The notes beneath the pieces were generated by a model. The model saw only the letters and a list, made by a program, of their open reading frames with translations. It was not told the origin of the DNA and searched no databases. The position numbers and the translations under genes were made by a program. From Pycnococcus provasolii (taxonomy: Eukaryota; Chlorophyta; Pseudoscourfieldiophyceae; Pseudoscourfieldiales): a DNA stretch of 64,000 nucleotides. Below, piece after piece: positions 9,637 to 20,695 of this stretch. Every line of letters starts with the position of its first letter. Within the stretch, counting starts at the first letter, position 1. Location of the stretch: NCBI GenBank assembly GCA_049487715.1, contig CP150574.1:434001-498000 (forward strand), written 5' to 3'.

Positions 9637-10647
9637 ATGCCCGCGCTCGCTTTTCATCCCGCTCCTGCCGTTCGGGTTCCCCCCGTTCGGGCAGGCATGA
9701 TTGTTCGTCCTGCTTCGTCGTCGTCGTCATGGTCTCGTGTTCATTCGTCATCACAGGTTGTTTCTCGGGGAGTTTCTTGTTTCGCGGCGGCTTCAGGGGC
9801 GGTGTCGTCGTCCTCCCCGGCGTCCTCATCGTCATCGGCGTCCCCAGGTGCCAGCACATCAGGGGACGTGATCCTGGAGGTGAGTGACCTGCACGCGCGT
9901 CTCGTGACAGAACAAGGGAATGGACGTGAGATTCTGAAAGGGGTCAACTTGACGGTGAAAAGAGGGGAAGTGCACGCCATCATGGGAAAGAACGGGTGCG
10001 GCAAGTCGACGCTCTCGAAGGTGCTCGTCGGACACCCCGACTACGAAGTCACGTCAGGCTCCGTAACCTTCAAGGGGGAACCTCTGCTCGACTTGGAGCC
10101 TGAAGAACGGTCGCATGCGGGCCTATTCCTGTCGTTCCAGTCACCCGTCGAGGTGCCCGGCGTATCCAACACGGACTTCCTGCGCATGGCGTACAACGCG
10201 AAACTACAGGCTTCTGGAGGGGAGGAGCTTGACCCGCTCGAGTTCTACGGGTTTCTCATGCCTAAACTCGAGCAACTGAAAATGGACCCGTCGTTCCTGC
10301 AGCGAAATGTCAACGAAGGGTTCAGCGGAGGCGAAAAGAAACGAAACGAAATCCTGCAGCTCGCCGTTCTGTCTCCTGACTTGGGCATCTTGGACGAAAT
10401 CGACAGCGGCTTGGACGTCGACGCGCTCCGAGACGTCGCCGCCGCAATCAACGGATACATCGCCGCGGCGGAGAAGGACGAAAGCACAAACACGCCCGCG
10501 ATGCTGATGATCACGCACTACCGCCGACTGCTGGAATACATCCAGCCGAACGTGGTGCACATCATGCTCGACGGGAAGATTGTCGACTCTGGCGGCAGCG
10601 ACATGGCGCTGACTCTCGAAGAAAAGGGATACGACAACTGGATGTAA
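9637..10647 (+). CDS. SUFC: SufC, plastid Fe-S cluster assembly ATPase
   Basis: 336 residues from ATG 9637; the frame is open to 9460 but the upstream part is not transit-peptide-like. Residues about 1-80 are Ser/Ala/Arg-rich with few acids (a chloroplast transit peptide), followed by an ABC ATPase. Walker A is GKNGCGKST (about 117-125), the signature is FSGGEKKRNE (about 229) and Walker B is LGILDEIDSGLD (about 249), with the switch His in MITHYRR (about 291). FSGGEKKRNE and DEIDSGLD are diagnostic of SufC, which works with SufB and SufD on the stromal scaffold. The C-terminus (LTLEEKGYDNWM) is typical. Convergent with PSMA5, 150 bp apart. Confidence 0.95.
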   Translation: MPALAFHPAPAVRVPPVRAGMIVRPASSSSSWSRVHSSSQVVSRGVSCFAAASGAVSSSSPASSSSSASPGASTSGDVILEVSDLHARLVTEQGNGREILKGVNLTVKRGEVHAIMGKNGCGKSTLSKVLVGHPDYEVTSGSVTFKGEPLLDLEPEERSHAGLFLSFQSPVEVPGVSNTDFLRMAYNAKLQASGGEELDPLEFYGFLMPKLEQLKMDPSFLQRNVNEGFSGGEKKRNEILQLAVLSPDLGILDEIDSGLDVDALRDVAAAINGYIAAAEKDESTNTPAMLMITHYRRLLEYIQPNVVHIMLDGKIVDSGGSDMALTLEEKGYDNWM

Positions 10648-10797
10648 AACCTTTCGTCGGCCTTTCCCTTTTCGCGTTTTTGTCTCTTCTCCCTGTTGTG
10701 TTGTGTGTGTTCACGTACGTACGTAGACAACGATTGTCAAAGAGAGTGAGGATATTACACGACATGATATCAGCTTTTTTCGTCAACCCCACAACTT

Positions 10798-11550
10798 CTA
10801 CAGCCGCGCAAGCACCGCCTCCACCTGCTCAACCGTGTACAGCTTGTACTTTGGTGCCACGCACGCGATTTCCACGTTCGTCGACGTGACCTTCTCCTCC
10901 ATCACAGCCTTGAGCGTGCTGAGTGCAAGCGTCTCCGCCTCGACTAGCGTCATGTCGCTCTTGAAATTTTCCTGCAGCTGCGTCTGCGCGCTGTCCGCCC
11001 CGCTTCCGATCGCCTTGGCGTCGTACTTGACGAACGTGCCGCTCGGGTCGGTGTGATAGAGCGCCGGTTTTGTTTTTTCCTCGCCGTCTTCCGCGGGGTC
11101 CCACCCTGCTAGAAGCAGTGCGACACCGAACGGCCTGCTCATACCCCCGGCGTCGTCGTCGTCGTCGTCGCCGGTTTCACCAAATCGCAATGCCATGTCG
11201 CAGATGGACTGCGTGACGCTGAGTACAGGAATGCTTTCGTTGTATGTGAATCCGTGGTTTTGGCACTCGACGCGTGCGTGTTCGACGAGGGTTCGCGCGT
11301 CCGCGGTGAGTCCTGACATGGCAGCGCCAATGTGCGAGTCGATTTCCATGATTTTCTCCACGGACGACGCGACCATGAGCGGCGAGGTGATTCTCTTCTC
11401 GACGGCAAGCACGACGCCTTCTGGCGTGCATATTCCAACGGCGGTGGATCCGAGTTTGATCGCCTCCATGGCGTACTCCACCTGGAACAGCCGACCTTCG
11501 GGACTGAAGGTGTTAACACCTCGGTCGTACTCGTTGCGCGTCTGGAACAT
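10798..11550 (-). CDS. PSMA5: 20S proteasome subunit alpha-5 (PSMA5/PAE)
   Basis: 250 residues from ATG 11550; an upstream in-frame extension is not part of the family. It begins [20 protein letters not shown], then [20 protein letters not shown], the invariant alpha-subunit signature, followed by [15 protein letters not shown]. The alpha-5-specific [18 protein letters not shown] is present. An acidic insert ([10 protein letters not shown]) occupies the loop that is acidic in other alpha-5 proteins. It forms part of the outer ring of the core particle and has no catalytic Thr, as expected. Single exon. Confidence 0.95.
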   Translation of the reverse strand: MFQTRNEYDRGVNTFSPEGRLFQVEYAMEAIKLGSTAVGICTPEGVVLAVEKRITSPLMVASSVEKIMEIDSHIGAAMSGLTADARTLVEHARVECQNHGFTYNESIPVLSVTQSICDMALRFGETGDDDDDDAGGMSRPFGVALLLAGWDPAEDGEEKTKPALYHTDPSGTFVKYDAKAIGSGADSAQTQLQENFKSDMTLVEAETLALSTLKAVMEEKVTSTNVEIACVAPKYKLYTVEQVEAVLARL

Positions 11551-12001
11551 AGTGTGTGTTGTTAAGGAAAGGATGGAAGGAAGGAAGGGATGAAGAGTGA
11601 CTGACTGACACAAGCCCACACGAGTCAGTGAGTAAAATGACAACAGTGAAGTAGTGTGCCGAGTGACAGACCGCCGCGCCAAACCTCAAACCTCAAACGG
11701 GTCCCCCGCGGGCTGCCGGGGGGGGGGGGGACGAAAACCTAAAAAAAACTCGGAATCGGGAATCCTAACCCCGAATCAAATCAAATGAATAGTATTTAAA
11801 AAATGATTCGGGGTTGGTTTTTGGGAGCTCCCTGAATTCACGGGGATGAGAGTTTTCATTCATGTGGATACCGGTTCCACACCTCCAGCGCCGCCGTCGT
11901 CTCCCCCCCCCCCCCCCCCCCCCCGTTGGAGGTGCTCCGCCATTGTCGTGCGTGTCGGCGCCGCTTTACGAGGTACCTGTCACTAAGCTAAGCTAAGGAA
12001 C
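11551..12001. promoter_or_regulatory. Divergent PSMA5/RPL8 intergenic region with G and C homopolymers
   Basis: Lies between the divergent PSMA5 and RPL8 start codons, so it should contain both promoters. It includes a run of 13 G at 11718-11730, a run of 22 C at 11903-11924, and a near-palindromic stretch built on AATCGGG/GATTCGGGG (11753-11813). No TATA element is obvious. Confidence 0.45.
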
Positions 12002-12778
12002 ATGGGCAAGCAGATCCGCGGTCAGCGTAAGGGTGCGGGGTCCATCTTCCGCAGTCACACGCACTTCCGCAAAGGCGCGGCGTCGTTCCGCTCTTTGGAT
12101 TATGCCGAACGCCACGGATTCATCCGAGGGGTGGTGACCGAAATCATCCACGACCCAGGACGCGGCGCGCCGCTTGCCAAGGTGGTCTTCCGCAACACCC
12201 TGAGGTACAAGCAGGACAAGGAGCTCTACATCGCCGCCGAAGGCGTCTACACCGGACAGTTCATCTACGCCGGAAAGAAGGCGACGCTTAACATCGGAAA
12301 CGTGCTCCCCGTCGGAAGCATGCCCGAGGGTGTCGTCTGCTGCAACGTCGAGGGAAAAATGGGTGATCGCGGATCGTTCGCGCGCGCCTCCGGAGACTTC
12401 TGCATCGTCGTCGCGCACAACCCCGACGCCGGAGTCACGCGCATCAAGTTGCCGTCAGGCTCAAGGAAGGTGATCCCCTCGACGTGCCGTGGTATGGTGG
12501 GACAGGTGGCGGGTGGAGGACGCACGGAGAAGCCCATGCTCAAGGCGGGCGTGTCGTACCACAAGTACCGCGTCAAGCGTAACTGCTGGCCGCGTGTGCG
12601 TGGTGTGGCGATGAACCCCGTCGAGCACCCCCACGGTGGCGGTAACCACCAGCACATTGGACACCCGTCCACGGTGAAGCGTCTCTCGAGCCCTGGACAG
12701 AAGGTTGGCTTGATCGCTGCGCGTCGCACGGGCCGCAAGCTTGGCGGCGTTGGCGGCAAGGACGACAAGGAGCAGTAA
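12002..12778 (+). CDS. RPL8: Cytosolic 60S ribosomal protein uL2 (RPL8)
   Basis: 258 residues, complete and intronless. It begins [20 protein letters not shown] and contains the universal uL2 motif [16 protein letters not shown] near residue 205-220, whose His contacts the peptidyl-transferase centre. The length equals the normal eukaryotic size. It ends with the basic [10 protein letters not shown] tail. Codon use is strongly C-ending, as expected of a highly expressed gene. A copy of the dispersed 3'-flank repeat starts 41 bases after the stop. Confidence 0.97.
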   Translation: MGKQIRGQRKGAGSIFRSHTHFRKGAASFRSLDYAERHGFIRGVVTEIIHDPGRGAPLAKVVFRNTLRYKQDKELYIAAEGVYTGQFIYAGKKATLNIGNVLPVGSMPEGVVCCNVEGKMGDRGSFARASGDFCIVVAHNPDAGVTRIKLPSGSRKVIPSTCRGMVGQVAGGGRTEKPMLKAGVSYHKYRVKRNCWPRVRGVAMNPVEHPHGGGNHQHIGHPSTVKRLSSPGQKVGLIAARRTGRKLGGVGGKDDKEQ

Positions 12779-12818
12779 AAAAGCAAAGTCGGTATGTTGG
12801 TGGTTGGTGTTTTCCTAA

Positions 12819-12936
12819 GATCACTCATCCAGTAACTGAACGTACTTTACTTTGTCCAACGAAACCACTTCACATTCTGGCGGCAGTATACGACCAGGCG
12901 GCTTTTCGCCAGCGTCCGGCGCGCGGAGGCGCACGG
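12819..12936 (+). repeat. Dispersed 3'-flank repeat, copy B (internally shortened)
   Basis: GATCACTCATCCAGTAACTG then ACTTTACTTTGTCCAACG match the first block of copy A. CTTTTCGCCAGCGTCCGGCG matches a later block of copy A; the middle is missing or diverged. It lies 41 bp after the RPL8 stop in the same orientation. Confidence 0.6.
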
Positions 12937-13876
12937 TCCTCGCCTCCTGGGACGCGCTTGGGTGTGCACCCGCACTCACCTCCCCGAGTCCGGCCCCCGC
13001 GTCGCGTCGCGTTGTTGCGTTATTTTCTATGCCGAGGACAGTCTATGTCCGGCCGTCTGTACTCTGAAAGCCGCTCTCGAAGCTGCACATATTTTTCGTA
13101 CGCGCGAACGAGTCTCCTTCGCCGGCCTCTTCTCCACTTAAGGTTCGTTCGTTCGTTCGTTCGTTTGTTCGTGTACAGTAAAGTTCTTTCTCTCTCTCCC
13201 CGAACGTCGACCAAAATTCAGGTGTGAGGTGCAACCCCGAGTAGGAAGTGGAGAGATCTTCGCGAACCCAACTAGCCTTAACCCCGATCAACTAAGGTTA
13301 CTTCCTACCCCCCGACCTACATAAGAACTACCCGTACATACCGTGAGGAACCTCAAAGAGTTTCCAAAATTTTTAGGGGGCCGTTGATCTGAGCTGAGGG
13401 AAGGGCCACACACGCCCACGCCCACGCCCAATCCCACTGGCAACTGGTCACGATACCTGGTTCCAACCCTGCAAGCTCCCCACATAAAGTTATGCCTCGG
13501 CCTGCTATTAGACAAGTTTGCTGCACAGGTCTCCTTCCTGACCAACGTGCACTCAAGGCACACTCAAGGCACACTCAAGGCCCACTCAAGGCTGCAAGGC
13601 CCACTCCAACAGTCGGAAGGAGGGTCGGCGAGGGAGAGCCCCTCCTCCCACTCCAATAGTCCAACACAACCAGTCGGCACACACACGCTCAAACTTCCCA
13701 CTGGAGGGCGCCGGAGGAGGGAGGGAGGGCTGGAGGGGGGAGGGGGCCCCGATCCTCCTCGCATTGGAATTCGCGGCATTGGATTTGAGGTCAACCCGGG
13801 TCCCTCCCCCCGGCAGCCCGGGTTTTTTTCCGAGTTGCCTTCTTCCCCTCTCGAGCCTCGCCTCATTTCAAGAGAG
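12937..13876. other. Intergenic with TTCG microsatellite and a short tandem repeat
   Basis: Contains a (TTCG)n tract at 13144-13170 and about five 11-bp units of the form CACTCAAGGCA at 13546-13602. The frame of the next gene is open through 13547-13876 but the protein there is low-complexity and precedes the signal peptide. It is treated as the 5' leader. Confidence 0.5.
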
Positions 13877-14564
13877 ATGCCCGTGCCGGGTGCCCGCGGT
13901 CGCCTCCATGTCCACGCGCATGGATGTGGATGTCCTCATGTCTGGCTCTTTCTCTTTCTTTCTCTCGGTTTTCTCTGTGGGCTAGGAGGTGTGGTGAGGG
14001 TGGTGGTGGCACAGTCTCTGCCAGGCTCTGATAGGCTTGACTCTCTGCGTTTGTTAGCCCTACAAAACCCAGTATTGTTGTCGTCGTGGCTTGAAAATGG
14101 TGCCTTTGACGATATCAATAACGGTACCGCCGTTTCTGCAGGACCGTTTCTTGCAGGACACCCGTGTCTTGACCCAGTCAACCGGCCGTGGACCGGTATC
14201 TCGTGCCAAAACTCCGATGTCACCGCAATCAACCTCGCGTCACTCCAGCTCGTCGGAAGCATACCGGACGACCTGCCAAGCGCTGCGCCGAAGCTCGTGT
14301 CGCTCATACTCTCAAACAACAACCTCACCGGATACGTGCCCGACAACCTCAACCAGCTGCCTAACCTCAGATACGTCTACCTCGACAGAAATAAACTCGA
14401 AGGACCGCTGTCTGAAACTTTCCTCGAGCAAGTCGCGCCGAAACTAGACGCGTTCGCCATATGGGGAAACGAACGCGTGTGTGGGGCCAACTTCAACGTC
14501 TCCTACTTCAAGAAGCTGACGTCTCTGTCCACGTCAAACACAGAACTGGGACAGCCGTGCCCGT

Positions 14565-14595
<31 letters not shown>

Positions 14596-16292
14596 GCCGC
14601 CGCGGCCACCGCCACCACCGCCGCCGTCGCCGCCGCCGCTGCCGTCGCCACCACCGCCACTTCCCCCCGCGCTGCCGTCGCCGCCGCCGCCGCCGTTTTA
14701 TTCGGACGCGCGCCTCAGGAATGTCACGCTCGCCGTGCTAGCGAACGACCTCGAGCCGCCATACACGACGCGGTACTACGAGTGCGTGCTCGATCGGCCG
14801 ATTGACAACAGCCCGCTCCAGAACGACACGGCGTACGAGTGCGTCGTTCCGTTCGAGGTGGAACAGCTGCAGGCGGATATCGTCGCGGTAAGGCCGTGGG
14901 CGAACATCGTCGTGGACGTCGATCACGGCGAGCCCACGCTGCCTCCACCGCCTTCACCTCCACCACCACCCTCACCGCCGCCGTCGCCACCGCCACCTCC
15001 ACCATCGCCACCGCCTCCTCCACCTCCACCCACACCTCCGCCACCGCCTCTGCCACCGCCTCTGCCACCTTCACCACCACCTCCGCCGCCGTCTCCCCCA
15101 CCGCCTCCTCCACCTCCACCCTCACCTCCGCCGCCTCCGCCGTATCCACCGCCGCCACCACCACCTCCACCGCCATCGCCTCGGCCACCCCCCTCTCCGA
15201 CGCCACCACCACCGACGCCTCCGCCACCGGCGCCGCCTCCACCGCCTTCCCCACCGCCGTCTCCTCCTCCTTCTCCTCCGCCGCCGTCACCGCCGCCGCC
15301 CTCGCCCGAGCCACCGCCGTCTCCACCACCTCCCAGTCCGCCGCCACCTCCGGCACCTCCCTTTCCTCCTCCACCGCCGTTGCCGCCGCCGTCTCCGCCG
15401 CCGCCTCCACCGCCGTCTCCACCGCCGCCTCCTTTCCCACCACCATTACCGCCCAGCCCACCGCCAATTCCGCTGATTGTCCAGGCGGCGTCTCCCCCGC
15501 CCCTGCCGCCCCCGCCGTCACCGGTGTCGAATGGTACGAATGCCACGACGGAAGTTGTAGCTGCACCACCTGCCGGAGACGACGGAAACGCCACCGTGCA
15601 GTCGGTAACGACGACCACCACCGCCACCGCGACGACGGTTCCGGAAGCATCAGCAACGACGACGCAAGCTCCAGCACGACGACGACATCTCACGTTCCAC
15701 AACTCCAGCTCGCCGTCGGGTGAGATAAAGCGCAACATCAACGGCCTTGTCGTGGGCAGGACGCATGTCACGATCACGATCACGTCGGAGGACAAGACTG
15801 TCGCGCGAAAGTACGAGGTGTCAATCGTCCGCACAGCCAGGCCGTGCGACACGCAGCTCAGTGTCCTGAAAATGCAAGCGGCGATCGAAGACAATGGCAT
15901 ATACTGGTTCACCAACATAGCGCCGGTGTACAGCATCGTCCCTAGATTCGATGCGCCCGTATACGACGGATACACCACGAATGTTCCGTACTACGTAGGG
16001 CGAGTTGACGTATTTGCGTCCACCGTTCGTCGGAATGGTGACGTTGCGGTCACCGTGGGCGTGCTTCCCCCTGGTGCGGATCCCGGCAACACGAGCGTGC
16101 CGCTGCTCAATGCCACCACAACGGACAAGAGCACGACGGACCCAGTTTTTCGCAGCGTCCCTCTCTTTCACGGCGAGACGTTCCTCGTGGCGCGCACGCA
16201 CGCGCAGGACAACTTCACCATCGTGCAGTACACGGTGAAGGTAAATCGCATGCTGCCCCCACCGCCGCCGAGTCCGCCGCCGCCGAGTCCTC

Positions 16293-16323
<31 letters not shown>

Positions 16324-17740
16324 TCCTCCACCACCCGCATTCACCACCATGGTGGTGAAAGGACCTCCGCGCGCGCACAACACGACCGAGAGCTTCTTTG
16401 AATTCTACACGCCGCTCTGCGAGGAATGGACGTGCAGGCACGAGTGCAAGGTGGACGTCGCGTTGTGGAAAAACTGTTCTGAGGTTGGCGGCGCCACCGA
16501 ATCGATGTCTCTGTCGCTGAATCCGGGGAACCACACGCTGCTTGTGCGGGCGCGAGGACACCCCTCCGAGACTACGATTTCACCAGCGGTGACAGAGTAC
16601 CGCTGGTTGATTGACGTGTCCAACCCCACGGTGAGCATTCGCCAGACGATGCCCTACGAGGGTGGCCTGACGTACTCCAATGCGCGAGGATCTCGGCCGT
16701 TCACCGAGGTGAGGTTAGTGCTCGAATTCTCGCAGCCCGTCGTCGGCATGAACGTGAGTCGCGTCACGATTACAGGTGGCGAGATGCTTACGTACTCCGA
16801 GGTGGCCAAGGGAACCATGTTCAACATCGGCGTCTCCCCTGGCGCGAACAGCCGCGGGGAACTCATCTGCACGACGTCGTTGAATTTGATTGGCGTCGCG
16901 GATGCGTCTGGCAACGCGCCTGTGCTAGGCGAACAAAGGTGGACGTTCAACTCTACAACGTATCCGATCGCCGCATTCAACGAGTACATGCCAGCGAAGA
17001 CGGCGGTGAGCGGTGTTTCGCTGTCTCTTGCTCGTGATCTCATAAGTCCTCGCGTGGCACTGGCGCGCGTTCCGCAGGCGTACTACGGCATTGCGTACGC
17101 GCCGAATCCCGTCTACTTCGAGCTTGCCTTCTCGGAGACGATCAGGGCGATTGTCAAGAAGCAGGTGCAGGTGAGCGGTGGCGAGCTTCAAAGTGTGAGG
17201 ATGCCCAACACGACGCACGTGACACTGGTCGTGAATCCCACGATCCCAAAAGGTGCGGGTGCAAGGTCGCAATGCGACACGGACATTGCGCGAAGAGCGG
17301 TATCCTTTATGGATCCAGGATTCAACACCGACGTGGAGGGTACGATATCACGCGACTTTGGCGATACACCTAACCTGCGCCCTCGGTTCGTGGACATCAT
17401 TCCTTCGAATGGCAATCTTCCTTGCGTGTCGATCGTCGTGACGAATGTTCGCGACGCCGCAGGCAATGCCCTCGTGCCGCCGGAGGTGGGCATGCTTGTG
17501 AGGTACGATCCGGAGGTGAAAGAAAAACGTGAGCTGAAGATCTGGCACATCGTGTTGATCGTCCTGGCATCCGCGGCGGGTGCCATGGCATGTTTCCTTG
17601 CAGTGCTTGCGAGACGACGATCGACTAGTTTAAGAAGCTGGGAGCTCGCCATTGCACCTCCTGTGAAGGTGTTTGCGTTGGATCCGGCGGATTTGAAGGA
17701 AAGAGAGACGCGCGAAATTATTTTGAAGGCAGAAGTGTAA
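13877..17740 (+). CDS. Large membrane-anchored extracellular-matrix protein: LRR + pherophorin-like Pro-rich + cadherin-like beta-sandwich domains
   Basis: 1287 residues from ATG 13877, chosen because a signal peptide follows at once (VWLFLFLSLGFLCGLGGVV). The next domain is a plant-type LRR cap and repeats (residues about 60-200: SLILSNNNLTGYVPDNLNQL). SPPPP hydroxyproline-type tracts sit at about 229-275, 355-552 and 793-822. The segments between them look like cadherin-like beta-sandwich units (NVTLAVL, then TVARKYEVSIVRTARP and FTIVQYTVKVNRML). The distal part, about 910-1200, looks like Ig-like beta domains (VRLVLEFSQPVVGMNVSRVT). A transmembrane helix (IWHIVLIVLASAAGAMACFL, about 1222) and a short cytoplasmic tail end it. 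Many NxS/T sites. Likely a wall or matrix adhesion protein. The long opposite-strand frame is a by-product of the Pro codons. Confidence 0.8.
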
Positions 17741-17963
17741 ATCTGAGAAAAACGTTCATTCGTTCATTCATTCGTTCATTGAGTTAAACTTTGTGACAAA
17801 CCAAGAAAAAAACAAACAAAAACAAACAAAACTCCTGCAACAACAAAACGTGAGTGGGTCAGTCACCGTAGCGTGTGAAGAAAAAACTGTGGCGGCGACA
17901 CATGTGCGTACGGCGGACAGTACCCGTTCTTATTGAGTTCTTAGATGATGGCTGAGTCACTCA

Positions 17964-18710
17964 TCAGGGAGCGACCGGAGCCTCAGCCAGCTCAGCCTCC
18001 GGCGCGAGACTGCGGAAACCGTACGGTCCACCAAATCCACCGCCGCCGCCGCCCGCAGCAGCTGCGGCGGCAGCAGCGGCAGCAGCACCTCCGCCACCGC
18101 CGCCCCAGCCGCCGTATGGTCCACCAAATCCACCGCCGCCGCCGCCGGCAGCAGCTGCGGCGGCAGCAGCGGCAGCACCTCCGCCACCGCCATAGCCGCC
18201 GTATGGGTACATCGGGGGGTACCCGTACGGCATCGGCGGTTGGAGGTACGGTCGCATTCCCCATCCTCCTCCTCCTCCGCCACCAGCAGCAGAAGCACTA
18301 GCAGAAGCGGCGGCAGCTCCACCACCACCACCTCCTCCTCCTCCTCCGTAAGGGTATGGGTACGGCATTGGGTATGGCGGGTAAGGGTATGGCGGGCGCC
18401 ATCCATATCCACCGCCTCCTCCTCCTCCGGCAGCTGCGGCGGCAGCAGCAGCCGCGGCTCCTCCTCCACCACCGCCTCCTCCAAACCTCAAGGTGTTATC
18501 ATCACCTCCAGAGACTTTCGTCGCGGACGCGCCAGCCATTCCGGGTCCCGTCATGGTCGTCGCCGTTCCTCCTTGTCCATCATCCATGGTTTGGATGTTC
18601 ACAGGAGGGACAGGAGGCGTTTCTTCCTGCGCATGCGTGACCGCCACCATGGAACTGCAAGCCACCAAGAAGGCGACGAAGAGAGCGGCGCGCGTAGTCA
18701 TTGGCATCAT
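17964..18710 (-). CDS. Secreted polyalanine/polyglycine structural protein, paralog 1
   Basis: 248 residues. The signal peptide is TTRAALFVAFLVACSSMVAV with a THAQ cleavage region. A short mature N-terminus follows (EETPPVPPVNIQTMDDGQGG). The rest alternates runs of about 10 Ala, runs of 6-13 Gly, and Tyr/Pro-rich linkers (WRPPYPYPPYPMPYPYPYGG). Its C-terminus, FRSLAPEAELAEAPVAP, is conserved in all three paralogs. Alternating poly-Ala and Gly blocks resemble silk-like fibrous proteins in composition only; I infer a matrix or adhesive role, not homology. It is the most diverged of the three: it has an extra SAS-type Ala block and lacks the EEVRNF segment. Confidence 0.75.
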   Translation of the reverse strand: MMPMTTRAALFVAFLVACSSMVAVTHAQEETPPVPPVNIQTMDDGQGGTATTMTGPGMAGASATKVSGGDDNTLRFGGGGGGGGAAAAAAAAAAGGGGGGGYGWRPPYPYPPYPMPYPYPYGGGGGGGGGGAAAASASASAAGGGGGGGWGMRPYLQPPMPYGYPPMYPYGGYGGGGGAAAAAAAAAAGGGGGGFGGPYGGWGGGGGGAAAAAAAAAAAGGGGGGFGGPYGFRSLAPEAELAEAPVAP

Positions 18711-18915
18711 CAGGTATTATCGTAGTAGTGCTACTTTCTTTCACAAATCACACACAAGCGAAGAATGAAAGGGGCTGTGAAGGTGACAGCGGCGGGGCCG
18801 GAGTTCACAGGACCGGAATCCTAGGACGTGTTTTTAGGGAAGATAGGAGGGAGGGAAGTGGGAATTCGAGGGGCAGGTGGGAGGGAGGGAAGCCGCGTGT
18901 GAAGAAACCGTGATG

Positions 18916-19254
18916 TCATGTTCCTGAAAACTGGTTACAACCGACCGAATATTGTGAAAGATTGCCCAAATCTTGATTTTTTTCCTCAGAAAATGTAATC
19001 TTGAATCCTGAAATCTTGATTGCGCAAGATTCAGGTGGCGCGAGCGCGCCACCCTCGTTGTCGTAAAAGAGCACGTCAGTCGCGCGCACCTCCACCGAGT
19101 CCGTCGCGTACACCGCACCGCCGTGCCCGCCGGCGCGGTTGCCGCGAAACTTGCAGTCCGTCATGACGACGACGACGCTGCCGCCCAGCGCGAGCGCGCC
19201 ACCCTTGCGTAGATGAGGGAAGTTGGAATGGGAGGGGCAGGAGGAGGCATTCAA
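18916..19254 (-). pseudogene. Beta-helix (polymorphic membrane protein-type) gene fragment 1
   Basis: The coding core is about 19030-19215 on the minus strand. It reads GGALALGGSVVVVMTDCKFR then NRAGGHGGAVYATDSVEVRA, then TDVLFYDNEGGALAPPESC. The spaced GGA(L/V) and FxxN motifs are those of parallel beta-helix PMP-type repeats. Only about three rungs remain; there is no signal peptide and the frame runs into unrelated AT-richer DNA. The ATG at 19254 gives an unconvincing N-terminus. It lies upstream of paralog 1 in the same orientation and is duplicated in unit 2. Confidence 0.55.
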
Positions 19255-19388
19255 TTCATTCAGTTAAACTTTGTGACAACCAAAACAAAAAAGCTGCTGC
19301 AACAACGAAACGTGGGTCACATGTATGTATGTGGTACGGCGTGCAGTACCCGTTCTTCTTGAGTTCTTGTTGTTGGCTGAGTCACTCA

Positions 19389-19979
19389 TCAGGGAGCGAC
19401 CGCAGCGGGAGCCTCAGCCAGCTCAGCCTCCGGCGCGAGACTGCGGAAACCGTACGGTCCACCAAATCCACCGCCGCCGCCGCCCCAGCCGCCGTATGGT
19501 GGGTACATCGGGGGGTACATCATAGGGTACCCGTACGGGCGGTACGGCATCGGCGGGTAGAATGGCGGGCGCCATCCTCCTCCTCCTCCTCCTCCGCCAC
19601 CAGCAGCAGCTGCGGCGGCAGCAGCGGCAGCTCCACCACCACCACCTCCTCCTCCGCCACCAGCAGCAGCTGCGGCGGCAGCAGCGGCAGCTCCACCACC
19701 ACCACCTCCTCCTCCTCCGTAAGGGTATGGTCCAGGGTACGGCATTGGGTATGGCGGGTAAGGGTATGGCGGGCGCCATCCTCCTCCCCATCCTCCTCCT
19801 CCTCCTCCGGCAGCTGCGGCGGCAGCAGCAGCCGCGGCTCCACCGCCTCCAAAGTTCCTCACTTCCTCACCATTACCTCCAGAGAGCGTTTCTTCCTGCG
19901 CATGCGTGACCGCCACCATGGAACTGCAAGCCACCAAGAAGGCGACGAAGAGAGCGGCGCGCGTAGTCATTGACATCAT
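19389..19979 (-). CDS. Secreted polyalanine/polyglycine structural protein, paralog 2
   Basis: 196 residues, near-identical to paralog 3 in the signal peptide (MTTRAALFVAFLVACSSMVA), the Ala and Gly blocks, the PPMPYRPYGYPMMYPPMYPP linker and the C-terminal tail. Relative to paralog 3 it lacks about 34 residues between EET and SGG (the PPVNIQTMDDG region), an in-frame deletion of about 102 bp. The 5' flank, including TATTATCGTAGTAGTGCTAC, is the same as in the other two, so expression is probably shared. Role as for paralog 1; the deletion removes the only non-repetitive part of the mature N-terminus. Confidence 0.72.
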   Translation of the reverse strand: MMSMTTRAALFVAFLVACSSMVAVTHAQEETLSGGNGEEVRNFGGGGAAAAAAAAAAGGGGGGWGGGWRPPYPYPPYPMPYPGPYPYGGGGGGGGGAAAAAAAAAAGGGGGGGGGGAAAAAAAAAAGGGGGGGGGWRPPFYPPMPYRPYGYPMMYPPMYPPYGGWGGGGGGFGGPYGFRSLAPEAELAEAPAAVAP

Positions 19980-20204
19980 CAGGTATTATCGTAGTAGTGC
20001 TACTTTTTTTTCACAAATCACACACAAGCGAAGAATGAAAGGGGCTGTGAAGGTGACAGCGGCGGGGCCGGAGTTCACAGGACCGGAATCCTAGGACTTG
20101 TTTTTAGGGAAGATAGGAGGGAGGGAAGTGGGAATTCGAGGGGCAGGTGGGAGGGAGGGAAGCCGCGTGTGAAGAAACCGTGATGTCATGTTCCTGAAAA
20201 CTGG

Positions 20205-20561
20205 TTATGTGCTGCCGTTGTAATTTGACGCGTGGTCAAATCCGACCAAATATCCCCTATTGTAAAAGATTGCCTGAATCTTGATTTTTTTCCTCAGAAA
20301 ATGTAATCTTGAATCCTGAATCTTGATTGCGCAAGATTCAGGTGGCGCGAGCGCGCCACCCTCGTTGTCGTAAAAGAGCACGTCAGTCGCGCGCACCTCC
20401 ACCGAGTCCGTCGCGTACACCGCACCGCCATGCCCGCCGGCGCGGTTGCCGCGAAACTTGCAGTCCGTCATGACGACGACGACGCTGCCGCCCAGCGCGA
20501 GCGCGCCACCCTTGCGTAGATGAGGGAAGTTGGAATGGGAGGGGCAGGAGGAGGCATTCAA
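20205..20561 (-). pseudogene. Beta-helix (PMP-type) gene fragment 2
   Basis: Nearly identical to the fragment at 18916-19254 over its GGALALGG to ALAPPESC core. It diverges only in the downstream AT-rich part, where an extra 60 bp or so is inserted (20205-20265). It is therefore a passenger of the tandem duplication, not an independent gene. A hairpin-prone GGTGGCGCG/CGCGCCACC pair (20340-20359) sits at the edge of the core. Confidence 0.55.
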
Positions 20562-20695
20562 TTCATTCAGTTAAACTTTGTGACAACCAAAACAAAAAAG
20601 CTGCTGCAACAACGAAACGTGGGTCACATGTATGTATGTGGTACGGCGTGCAGTACCCGTTCTTCTTGAGTTCTTGTTGATGGCTGAGTCACTCA

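Noticed and set aside
14724-15978. Long Gly- or Ala-rich frames on both strands in the pherophorin Pro tract
   Set aside because: Reverse and shifted reading of CCX repeats; no signal peptide or conserved part.
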